A stretch of 10,576 nt of DNA from Acetobacteraceae bacterium (GTDB lineage Bacteria; Pseudomonadota; Alphaproteobacteria; Acetobacterales; Acetobacteraceae), in contig DAHWBL010000412.1 in assembly GCA_027323595.1 (NCBI GenBank), positions 1-10,576 on the forward strand. The letters run 5' to 3'. Each line of letters opens with the position of its first letter. The stretch's first letter is position 1. A model generated the notes under the pieces. The model made no database searches, had not been told where the DNA came from, and saw only the letters and a program-made list of their open reading frames with translations. Position numbers and translations under genes: made by a program. Below, in pieces: positions 1-6,052 of the stretch.

Positions 1-454
1 GCGAACCGCCCTGTTGTCACATGTGCCGGTGCCGCCCGGACACATCCATCCGATCCAGACCGGGCTGGCGGACGCTACGGCGGCTTCATTGGCCTATGAA
101 CGCACGCTGCGGGAGTTCGCTGCCCGGCGAAGGGCCGATGACGGAACCCTGTTCGACGTCACCCTGCTCGGGCTGGGCGAGGATGGTCATATCGCGTCGC
201 TGTTTCCCGCCGACCCGGCACTGGCGGAGCGGGAGCGCTGGGTGACATGCGCGCACGCCCCGGCGGGTGACGCGCGCATCACCCTGACCGTGCCGACGCT
301 GGAGCGCAGCCGCGCCGTCGCGTTTTTAGTGTGCGGAGAAAACAAGCGCGCCGTTCTGCGGCGAATGCTGCGGGGTGACATGTCGCTGCCGGCGACGCAT
401 GTGCATCCGCTGGGCAGCATCACGGTATTTTGTGACGCCGCCGCCAGCGGTTAA
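1..454 (+). CDS. pgl: 6-phosphogluconolactonase, 5'-truncated by window edge
   Basis: Hydrolyses 6-phosphogluconolactone to 6-phosphogluconate in the cytoplasm, in the oxidative pentose-phosphate / Entner-Doudoroff route. The frame is open from base 2 (R-T-A-L-L-S-H-V...), so the gene starts before the window; the TTG at 14 is internal, because family members read through this region with similar residues. About 151 residues are visible of the usual 230-250. The family signature GLGEDGHIASLFP lies at about 170-211, and a late T-x-P-T-L segment that follows it in the family is present near 285-303. The end of the protein (HVHPLGSITVFCD...) looks complete. The stop TAA at 452-454 overlaps the stop of the convergent DUF202 gene by two bases. 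Upstream neighbours are unseen; pgl often sits with zwf or edd. Identification is firm, only the N-terminal part is missing. Confidence 0.93.
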   Translation, partial: RTALLSHVPVPPGHIHPIQTGLADATAASLAYERTLREFAARRRADDGTLFDVTLLGLGEDGHIASLFPADPALAERERWVTCAHAPAGDARITLTVPTLERSRAVAFLVCGENKRAVLRRMLRGDMSLPATHVHPLGSITVFCDAAASG

Positions 455-843
455 AGCTGGTCGCGCATGGTGTCGGCCAGATACAGCACCAGCGCGGCGC
501 CCAGGGCCACCATCAGGGCGGCGAGCGCAAGACCCAGCCGGGCGCGGTCCTGGTGCGGTTCGGGGTCATCGATGGCGCGGGCGTTGCGCACGAAGCGCGC
601 GGTCGCGACGCCGACCATGACGGTGCCGGCGATGATCAGCACGATGCCGGCCGCAGCACCAAAGCCGCCGCCTGGCACCGGCGCCGGCCGACCTGCACCG
701 GCGAGCGAGGTTGCGGCGATTCGCAGGAACAGATTGAAGCGCGCGACCAGAAAGCCGAACGCCATCACCGCGATGGCGGTGCGCACCCAGGCGAGAAATG
801 TGCGCTCGTTGGCCGCGTGATCGGTGAAGTTGCGAACGGTCAT
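451..843 (-). CDS. DUF202 (YidH-like) small inner-membrane protein
   Basis: A 130-residue membrane protein of unknown function, last gene of the cysHDN operon. The N-terminal part (NERTFLAWVRTAIAVMAFGF) is the DUF202/YidH signature: a short polar lead, then E-R-T-x-L-A-W-x-R-T running into the first helix. Three hydrophobic segments are visible, at about residues 20-40, 67-90 and 104-125; the short loops are rich in Arg and Asp. I chose ATG at 843 because AAGGGG (851-856, minus strand) sits 7 nt upstream and the DUF202 homology starts there; the frame can be extended to 972, but that adds low-complexity Arg-rich sequence overlapping cysN. It begins 28 nt after the cysN stop on the same strand, so co-transcription is likely. 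DUF202 proteins have no established biochemical role; a link to sulfate assimilation is inference from position only. Confidence 0.85.
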   Translation of the reverse strand: MTVRNFTDHAANERTFLAWVRTAIAVMAFGFLVARFNLFLRIAATSLAGAGRPAPVPGGGFGAAAGIVLIIAGTVMVGVATARFVRNARAIDDPEPHQDRARLGLALAALMVALGAALVLYLADTMRDQL

Positions 844-850
844 GCTGTTG

Positions 851-856
851 CCCCTT
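851..856 (-). promoter_or_regulatory. Ribosome binding site of the DUF202 gene
   Basis: AAGGGG on the minus strand, 7 nt before ATG 843. It decides the start over the longer open frame reaching back into cysN. Confidence 0.6.
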
Positions 857-871
857 GCCAAGGGCGACAGA

Positions 872-2428
872 CTATCGCGGCGGCGACGGCGGCGCCACGC
901 GCCCCCATGACAACGACGTCCATGCGCGTTCATGCAGGTAGAACAAGGCGATCTTGGTGAACATCTCCGCACCTGCGATGCCGCCGGCGATGTCGTAGCG
1001 GCCGGTGATCAGCCAGCCGAGGACGAACGTGTCGAACGAACCGGTGATGCGCCAGGTGACCGCCTTGGCGAAGCTGCGCCAGCGCCGTTCGGCGGGGCGC
1101 GCGGGCTCGGGCTCAGTGGGTTGCACCATCCCCAGCGCGACCGTTGCATGGGTAAGCGGATCGATGAGGATGAAGCCGCCGAGTTCGCGGTCCTGCGTGT
1201 AGGGGCTGGCCGGAAGTGCCCGATCGAGCCGCAGGGTCACGCGGGCGATGCTGTTGGCGGCGAGGCTTTCCACCGCGTGGGGGGTGAAGCTGTGGATATC
1301 GACGGCGTGGTGCACCGTTGAAATCCGTGCGCTGGCGCGCGCGGTGCCAAGGCGGATGTCGTAGGCGTCCGCGAGGCGCGGGGGCGCGTCGTCGGTCCAG
1401 AGCAGCAGAGCATCGATGTGATCGTGGGTGCGCACGTCGTCATCCACAGCACAGATCACGTCGCCGCGCGAGATGTCGATTTCATCGGTGAGCGTGAGGG
1501 TGATCGCCTGGCCGGCGGAGGCCTCGGCGAGGTCGCCATCGGCGGTGACGATGCGCGCGACGTGGCTGGTGCGCCCGCCAGGCAGGACGCGCACCGCGTC
1601 GCCTGGGCGGACGATGCCCGCGGCGATGGTGCCGGCATAGCCGCGAAACCGTGCATCGGGGCGATTCACCCATTGCACCGGCAGGCGAAATGCGCCCGGC
1701 CCGCGAGGGCTGTCGCCAACGACGTCGATCTGTTCGAGATGATCGAGCAAGGTCGGGCCATGATACCAGGGCATGCGTGCCGAGCGCTGCACCACATTGT
1801 CGCCTTCGCGCGCGCTGAGGGGAATGGCGGTGATGCTGGTGAAGCCCAGTGTGGCCACCGCGTCGCGATAGTCATTTTCCAGCGTGTCAAAGACGGCGCC
1901 GTCGCAGCCGACCAGGTCCATTTTGTTGACCGCCAGCACGACGTGGCGGATGCCCAGGATGGCGGCGATGAAGGAGTGCCGGCGGGTCTGCGCCAGGATG
2001 CCTTTGCTCGCGTCGACCAGGATGACGGCGAGTTCCGCGCCGGATGCGCCTGTGGCCATGTTGCGTGTGTATTGCTCATGGCCTGGCGTGTCGGCGACGA
2101 TGAAGGCGCGGCGCGGGGTGGCGAAATAGCGATAGGCGACATCGATGGTGATGCCCTGTTCGCGCTCCGCGGCAAGGCCATCGACGAGCAGCGCGAAATC
2201 CAGCGCCGCGCCGTTGGTGCCGTAGCGACGGGAGTCCTGATGCAATGTGCCGAGCTGGTCGGTGGGCACCAGTCCCGCATCATGCAGCAGGCGGCCGATG
2301 AGGGTGGATTTGCCGTCGTCCACCGAGCCGCAGGTGAGAAAGCGCAGCCGCGTCAGCGCGGGGTCGGCGGCGCGCGGCGCGTAAACAGGTGATGGCGCGG
2401 CCGGGCGGTCCGCGAGCGCGGTTTCCAT
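872..2428 (-). CDS. cysN: Sulfate adenylyltransferase subunit 1 with C-terminal DUF2061-type membrane domain
   Basis: Large GTPase subunit of ATP sulfurylase; with CysD it converts ATP and sulfate to APS and PPi, driven by GTP hydrolysis. The EF-Tu-like GTPase domain covers about residues 25-240: P-loop GSVDDGKS at 34-41, switch II DTPGH at 113-117 and the guanine motif NKMD at 168-171. Beta-barrel domains II/III follow to about 438. At 518 residues it is longer than a plain CysN (E. coli 475). The extra piece, about 449-507, is not an APS kinase: it has no second P-loop. It reads RSFAKAVTWRITGSFDTFVL and on through two hydrophobic segments (463-476, 481-500) ending YLHERAW, which matches the pattern I know for DUF2061. 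The start is fixed by AGGAAGGA 8 nt upstream, and the ATG shares its A with the cysD stop (TGATG). CysN identity is very firm; the DUF2061 assignment is by recognition, without a profile search. Confidence 0.96.
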   Translation of the reverse strand: METALADRPAAPSPVYAPRAADPALTRLRFLTCGSVDDGKSTLIGRLLHDAGLVPTDQLGTLHQDSRRYGTNGAALDFALLVDGLAAEREQGITIDVAYRYFATPRRAFIVADTPGHEQYTRNMATGASGAELAVILVDASKGILAQTRRHSFIAAILGIRHVVLAVNKMDLVGCDGAVFDTLENDYRDAVATLGFTSITAIPLSAREGDNVVQRSARMPWYHGPTLLDHLEQIDVVGDSPRGPGAFRLPVQWVNRPDARFRGYAGTIAAGIVRPGDAVRVLPGGRTSHVARIVTADGDLAEASAGQAITLTLTDEIDISRGDVICAVDDDVRTHDHIDALLLWTDDAPPRLADAYDIRLGTARASARISTVHHAVDIHSFTPHAVESLAANSIARVTLRLDRALPASPYTQDRELGGFILIDPLTHATVALGMVQPTEPEPARPAERRWRSFAKAVTWRITGSFDTFVLGWLITGRYDIAGGIAGAEMFTKIALFYLHERAWTSLSWGRVAPPSPPR

Positions 2429-3330
2429 CAGAAATATCCTTCCTGCTTTTTTTGTTCCATCGAGCCGCCACCGTCATGATCGATCAGCCGGCCCTGCCGC
2501 TCGGAGACGCGCGCGGCGCGCATTTCGGCGATGATCTGCGGCAGCGTGGTTGCCTCGCTTTCGATCGCGCCGGTGAGCGGATAGCAGCCGAGCGTGCGAA
2601 AGCGCACGTTCCGATGCTCGACGATTTCGCCCGGACGCAGCGCCATGCGTTCGTCATCGCGCATGATCAGCATGCCGTCGCGCTGCACCACCGGGCGCTT
2701 GGCGGCGAAATATAGCGGCACCACCTCGATTTTTTCCAATTCCACATAGTCCCACACATCCGCCTCGGTCCAGTTGGACAATGGAAAGACGCGAAAGCTC
2801 TCGCCCGGACGCTTGCGGGTGTTGAACCGGCGCCATGGCTCGGGGCGCTGGTTCTTGGGGTCCCAGCGATGGCCGGCGGAGCGCAGCGAGAAGATGCGTT
2901 CCTTGGCGCGGGATTTTTCCTCGTCACGCCGCGCGCCACCGATCGCGGCATCGAAGCGATGCAGGTCGAGCGCCTGGCGCAGGGCGGCGGTTTTCATGAC
3001 GTCGGTGTGCAGGCGTGAGCCCGAATCGAACGGATTGATGCCGGCGGCCTGTCCTTCGCGATTGACGTGCACGATGAGATCGCAGCCGATTTCGGCGGCG
3101 CGGCGGTCGCGAAACGCGATCATCTCGCGGAATTTCCAGCCGGTATCGACATGCAGCAGCGGCAACGGCAACCGCGCCGGATGGAACGCCTTTTGCGCGA
3201 GATGCAGCAGCACCGACGAATCCTTGCCGATCGAGTAGAGCAGCACCGGATTTTCGCAGGTCGCCAGGGTCTCTCGCAGGATGTGGATGCTTTCGGCCTC
3301 GAGCAGGCGCAGATGGCTGAGCGGTTTCAT
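2428..3330 (-). CDS. cysD: Sulfate adenylyltransferase subunit 2
   Basis: Catalytic subunit of ATP sulfurylase, of the PP-loop ATP pyrophosphatase fold; forms the APS-making complex with CysN in the cytoplasm. It has 300 residues (E. coli CysD 302). The start MKPLSHLRLLEAESIHILRE aligns with the conserved CysD N-terminus. The PP-loop SIGKDSS is at residues 33-39, LLHVDTGWKF follows near 76-85, and the C-terminal hallmark SERQGR...GSMEQKKQEGYF is intact to the last residue. An in-frame start at 3384 would add 18 residues that match nothing in the family and overlap cysH, so ATG 3330 is preferred. That ATG overlaps the cysH stop as ATGA and has no clear Shine-Dalgarno, so translation is probably coupled to cysH. 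No missing key residues seen. Confidence 0.96.
   Translation of the reverse strand: MKPLSHLRLLEAESIHILRETLATCENPVLLYSIGKDSSVLLHLAQKAFHPARLPLPLLHVDTGWKFREMIAFRDRRAAEIGCDLIVHVNREGQAAGINPFDSGSRLHTDVMKTAALRQALDLHRFDAAIGGARRDEEKSRAKERIFSLRSAGHRWDPKNQRPEPWRRFNTRKRPGESFRVFPLSNWTEADVWDYVELEKIEVVPLYFAAKRPVVQRDGMLIMRDDERMALRPGEIVEHRNVRFRTLGCYPLTGAIESEATTLPQIIAEMRAARVSERQGRLIDHDGGGSMEQKKQEGYF
2437..2444 (-). promoter_or_regulatory. Ribosome binding site of cysN
   Basis: AGGAAGGA on the minus strand, inside the last codons of cysD and 8 nt before the cysN ATG at 2428. Together with the TGATG junction it points to translational coupling of the two subunits. Confidence 0.65.
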
Positions 3331-4079
3331 GTGAGGGCCGCCGCGCGCAGCAGCTTTCCGTCCGCGCCAAGATGCAGGCCGCACTCACGGGATTCATCGT
3401 GTTCCCACCACCAGCGTCCGGCACGCTCGGGCTCACCCGCGGCGATGGCGCGGGTGCACGGCGCGCAGCCGATCGAGGCGAATCCCTGCGCGTGCAGAGG
3501 GTTCACCGGCACGTCGTGGGCGGCGATGAAGCGGTCGAGTTCGGCGCGGGTCCAGTCGCGCAGGGGATTGGCCTTGAGGATGCCCAGTTCCGGATCGATT
3601 GCGACATAGTCGAGCGCGCCGCGGGCCGCGGACTGGTCCGCGCGCAGACCGGTGATCCAGCCCTGGGCGCCATGCAGGGCGGCGCGCAGAGGCGCGCGTT
3701 TGCGCACATCGCAGCAGGCGTGGCGTGCGGCCGTTGAGCGATAAAATCCGTTCGCGCCATGGGCTGCGAGGTGGGACGCCAGGGCGTCGGCATCCGGATG
3801 GGCCGAGGCGATGCGAATGCCGTAGCGCTGCTCGGTTTGTTCCCACAGCGCGTGGGTTTGGGCGAACAACCGGCCGGTGTCGAGCGTGACCAGCGCGATA
3901 TCGAGGCCGGCTTCCGCGATGAGGTGGGTGATCGCCTGGTCTTCTGGGCCGAAGCTTGTGGTCAGCACGAGGCGGCCGGAAATGGCGGCGCGCAGGCCGG
4001 CGAGGCGACGGGCGGGTGTCTGTGACGGCCAGGCGTTGGCGAGTTGACGCAGGATGGGACGTTGGATTGACGCGGACAT
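3327..4079 (-). CDS. cysH: Adenylyl-sulfate (APS) reductase, thioredoxin-dependent
   Basis: Reduces activated sulfate to sulfite with thioredoxin; first gene of the leftward operon. 250 residues, usual for the family. The PP-loop-like TSFGPEDQ is at 41-48, LDTGRLF at 66-72, the ITGLRADQS loop at 142-150, and the catalytic Cys is C233 in SRECGLH. The cysteine pair C122-C123 (ACCDVRK) and C205/C208 (IGCAPCTR) form the CC...CxxC set that binds [4Fe-4S] in APS reductases. By family knowledge, PAPS reductases such as E. coli CysH lack these, so the substrate here is most likely APS, which fits the absence of a CysC kinase in the neighbouring CysN. CGGAG (4086-4090, minus strand) 6 nt upstream supports ATG 4079. 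The gene overlaps cysD by four bases. Substrate choice is inferred from the motif, not proven. Confidence 0.95.
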   Translation of the reverse strand: MSASIQRPILRQLANAWPSQTPARRLAGLRAAISGRLVLTTSFGPEDQAITHLIAEAGLDIALVTLDTGRLFAQTHALWEQTEQRYGIRIASAHPDADALASHLAAHGANGFYRSTAARHACCDVRKRAPLRAALHGAQGWITGLRADQSAARGALDYVAIDPELGILKANPLRDWTRAELDRFIAAHDVPVNPLHAQGFASIGCAPCTRAIAAGEPERAGRWWWEHDESRECGLHLGADGKLLRAAALT

Positions 4080-4104
4080 GACGGGCTCCGGGAGTGGGCG
4101 TGGC

Positions 4105-4133
4105 TAATTCAACATATTATATACGTGCGTCAA
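4105..4133 (-). promoter_or_regulatory. Putative promoter of the cysHDN-DUF202 operon
   Basis: On the minus strand TTGACG (4128-4133) is a good -35 match. A 17-bp spacer leads to GAATTA (4105-4110), a plausible alphaproteobacterial -10. Alternatively the perfect TATAAT at 4116-4121 is the -10; its upstream -35 would then be poor, as in activator-dependent promoters. Either choice gives a leader of roughly 20-35 nt before ATG 4079. Choice unresolved. Confidence 0.4.
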
Positions 4134-4161
4134 TTTATTTATGCGTTCATGTACGTTTAAT

Positions 4162-4175
4162 AGCAGATATCTGCT
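4162..4175. repeat. Perfect 14-bp palindrome, candidate operator
   Basis: AGCAGATATCTGCT equals its own reverse complement. It lies in the middle of the divergent region, about 85 bp from the cysH start and 104 bp from the cysJ start, and just upstream of the putative promoters on either side. That is the expected place for a dimeric regulator serving both operons. It has no T-tract and no loop, so it is not a terminator. The regulator is unknown. Confidence 0.45.
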
Positions 4176-4189
4176 CTGCGATTCAACTC

Positions 4190-4228
4190 TTGATGCGGAA
4201 GGTATGTCGTGTTATTTGATTATTATAC
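4190..4228 (+). promoter_or_regulatory. Putative promoter of cysJI
   Basis: TTGATG (4190-4195) is a candidate -35; TTATTT (4212-4217) follows after 16 bp. TATTAT / TTATAC at 4221-4228 is a better -10 box but has no good -35 at the right distance. The leader to ATG 4279 would be roughly 45-55 nt. Weak match, probably activator-dependent. Confidence 0.3.
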
Positions 4229-4244
4229 AGTTTAATGTCGTGTT
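4204..4244. repeat. Direct repeat ATGTCGTGTT, two copies
   Basis: The same ten bases occur at 4204-4213 and 4235-4244, 31 bp apart (about three helical turns, so on the same DNA face). They flank the AT-rich stretch that holds the possible cysJ -10 boxes. Possible paired protein-binding half-sites. Significance is untested. Confidence 0.35.
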
Positions 4245-4267
4245 TTTCTGATCCCTGCCCGTGCCCT

Positions 4268-4273
4268 CCGGAG
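4268..4273 (+). promoter_or_regulatory. Ribosome binding site of cysJ
   Basis: CCGGAG with 5 nt to ATG 4279. It decides the start: the in-frame GTG at 4261 lies upstream of this site and would only add six residues. Confidence 0.65.
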
Positions 4274-4278
4274 TTACC

Positions 4279-6039
4279 ATGCAGAGCCAGACCCTGCTGC
4301 CGCAATCCGCGCCCTTCGCCGCCGAGCAGATCGCGACGTTGAATCAGCTCATGCGTTCGACCAGCGCCGAACAGCGTGCCTGGCTGAGCGGGTTTCTTGT
4401 CGGGCATGAGGCGGGCCAGACGCAGACCGCGCCGGCTGCCAACCTGCCCCGCCCTGGCCTTACGATTCTCTACGCGACCGAGTCCGGCAATGCCGAGGCG
4501 CTGGCGGCGCAGGCGCGCAAATTGGCGGTGCGGCGCGGGTTTTCGGTGCGGTTGCTCGACATGGCCGAGACGACCCCCGCGGCCGTGGCGGCGGCCGACA
4601 ATCTGCTGCTGATCGCCAGCACCTGGGGCGAGGGTGATCCACCGCAACGGGCAGTGGATTTTATCCGCGAGCTGAACGGCCGTGATGCGGTGCGATTTGA
4701 TTCAGTGCGGTTCGCGGTGTTGGCGCTGGGCGACCGGGCCTATGCGCGGTTCTGCGCCACCGGGCGGGAGTTGGACGAGCGGTTGGTCGCGTTGGGCGGG
4801 CAGCGTGTTTGTGCGCGCATCGAGTGCGACGTTGAGTATCAGACCGCGGCCGGCGCCTGGATCGACGCCACCCTCGCCGCTTTCGCACCCGCCGACGACG
4901 CGGATGGCGCCGCGGTGATCCATGTCGATTTCGCCCATCCCGCGCGCGCATCGGCCGCCACGCGCGACGCCCCCGTGCGGGCGGAAATCGGCGAACTGGT
5001 CAACCTCAACAGCAGCCGTTCCGCGCTTACCACCATGCATGTGTCGCTGTCGCTGGAGGGCCTGGCGGTACGTTTCGAGCCGGGCGATGCGATCGGCATC
5101 TGGCCGGCCAACGATCCTTTGCTGATCGAAGAAGTTCTTGATGCCGCCGGTTGCGCCGCGGGGCCGGAGCTGCGCGCGGCGATGGCGACACGGCTTGACA
5201 TCACCACCTTGACCCGTCCGCAAATCGAACGTCACGCCGCGTTAGTGGGCGATGCCGAGCTTGCGGCGCTGCTCGCCGATGAGGCGCGGGTGGGGGCGTA
5301 TCTGCACGGGCGACAGGTGATCGATCTGTTGACGCGCTGGCCGCGGGCGCTGAGCGAGGCGGAGTTGGAGGCGATGTTGCGGCCGTTGCAGCCGCGGCTG
5401 TATTCGGTGGCATCCAGCCTGGCGCTGACCCCCGGCCAGGCGGATCTGCTGGTCGGGCTGGTGGAATATGACACGCATGGGCGCGCGCGGCGTGGAGTGG
5501 CCTCCGGGCAGGTCGCGCGGCGGCTGGGGGTGGGCGAGAGTTTGCGGATTTTTGTGAAGGCCAATCCGCATTTCCGGCTGCCATCCGATCCGGCGCGCGA
5601 CATCGTCATGATCGGGCCGGGCACCGGGGTCGCGCCGTTTCGCGCCTTCATGCAGCAGCGCGAGGCAGACGCGGCATCTGGGCGCAACTGGTTGTTCTTT
5701 GGTGGCCGCAGCTACATGCATGATTTTCTCTACCAGCTCGATTGGCGCGACTGGTGCGACACCGGCCTGCTCAGTCGGCTCGATGTGGCATTTTCGCGTG
5801 ATCAGCCCGACAAAATCTACGTCCAGCATCGCATGTGGGAGCGCCGCGAGGAGCTGTTTGGCTGGCTTGCCGGCGGCGCGCATCTGTATGTCTGCGGCGA
5901 TGCTGGCGCGATGGCGCGTGATGTTCATGCCATGCTGATTGCGATCGTGCGTGACCGGACCGGGATGGATGCCGAGGCGGCAGAGGCGTGGCTGTCCGGC
6001 TTGCGTCGCGAGGGGCGGTATCGGCGCGATGTCTATTGA
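4279..6039 (+). CDS. cysJ: NADPH sulfite reductase flavoprotein, alpha subunit
   Basis: Carries electrons from NADPH through FAD and FMN to the CysI hemoprotein for reduction of sulfite to sulfide. 586 residues (E. coli 599) with all three parts in order. A short helical lead (about 10-45) precedes an FMN-binding flavodoxin domain: ATESGN at 66-71, STWGEGDPP at 114-122, LALGDRAY at 148-155. The FAD domain has RLYSVASS at 373-380 and the RRGVASG loop at 404-410. The NADPH-binding ferredoxin-reductase module has IGPGTGVAPFR at 445-455, SRDQ at 506-509 and VCGDA at 538-542. It ends YRRDVY, like E. coli CysJ (YQRDVY), so the C-terminus is complete. First gene of the rightward operon; cysI follows after 13 nt. 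The full set of motifs separates it from plain flavodoxins and P450 reductases. Confidence 0.96.
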   Translation: MQSQTLLPQSAPFAAEQIATLNQLMRSTSAEQRAWLSGFLVGHEAGQTQTAPAANLPRPGLTILYATESGNAEALAAQARKLAVRRGFSVRLLDMAETTPAAVAAADNLLLIASTWGEGDPPQRAVDFIRELNGRDAVRFDSVRFAVLALGDRAYARFCATGRELDERLVALGGQRVCARIECDVEYQTAAGAWIDATLAAFAPADDADGAAVIHVDFAHPARASAATRDAPVRAEIGELVNLNSSRSALTTMHVSLSLEGLAVRFEPGDAIGIWPANDPLLIEEVLDAAGCAAGPELRAAMATRLDITTLTRPQIERHAALVGDAELAALLADEARVGAYLHGRQVIDLLTRWPRALSEAELEAMLRPLQPRLYSVASSLALTPGQADLLVGLVEYDTHGRARRGVASGQVARRLGVGESLRIFVKANPHFRLPSDPARDIVMIGPGTGVAPFRAFMQQREADAASGRNWLFFGGRSYMHDFLYQLDWRDWCDTGLLSRLDVAFSRDQPDKIYVQHRMWERREELFGWLAGGAHLYVCGDAGAMARDVHAMLIAIVRDRTGMDAEAAEAWLSGLRREGRYRRDVY

Positions 6040-6041
6040 GC

Positions 6042-6046
6042 AGGAG
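6042..6046 (+). promoter_or_regulatory. Ribosome binding site of cysI
   Basis: AGGAG, 6 nt before ATG 6053. It supports 6053 over the earlier in-frame ATG at 6029, which lies inside cysJ and has only a distant purine run upstream. Confidence 0.65.
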
Positions 6047-6052
6047 CCAGGC

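Larger units (their letters stand above)
4080..4278. promoter_or_regulatory. Divergent control region between cysHDN and cysJI
   Basis: This 199-bp gap holds no convincing gene. It is sharply AT-rich against the coding sequence around it: about 70% A+T in 4101-4160. It must carry the promoters of both sulfur operons and so is the obvious place for a shared sulfur regulator. Visible structure: a perfect TATAAT on the minus strand, a perfect 14-bp palindrome (4162-4175), a 10-bp direct repeat (4204-4213 and 4235-4244), ATTCAAC twice (4107-4113 and 4181-4187, 74 bp apart), and TGCGT twice (4126-4130 and 4142-4146). CysB, a LysR-type activator, controls such genes in gammaproteobacteria; whether a CysB-like factor acts here is inference. 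Confidence 0.75.

Noticed and set aside
844..972. Longer DUF202 start overlapping cysN
   Set aside because: Adds an Arg-rich stretch that does not belong to the family; ATG 843 has a well-placed ribosome site.
872..1120. Possible CysC (APS kinase) domain at the C-terminus of CysN
   Set aside because: The extension is only about 80 residues, has no Walker A motif and is hydrophobic; it cannot be a roughly 200-residue kinase.
1418..2392. 324-codon open frame antisense to cysN
   Set aside because: It mirrors the GTPase coding sequence, has no family motif and no ribosome site that convinces; the cysN frame is certain.
4080..4278. Riboswitch or small RNA gene in the divergent region
   Set aside because: The leaders would be only about 20-55 nt, and no SAM-type or other riboswitch core is recognisable; a protein-binding control region explains the repeats better.
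4183..4647. Minus-strand open frame crossing the divergent promoter region and the cysJ start
   Set aside because: Its body is antisense to the flavodoxin domain, the product resembles no family, and the tail simply runs through the AT-rich control region.
5939..6052. Longer CysI start inside cysJ
   Set aside because: The extra residues are out-of-frame cysJ sequence with no CysI similarity; AGGAG at 6042-6046 and the family length support 6053.
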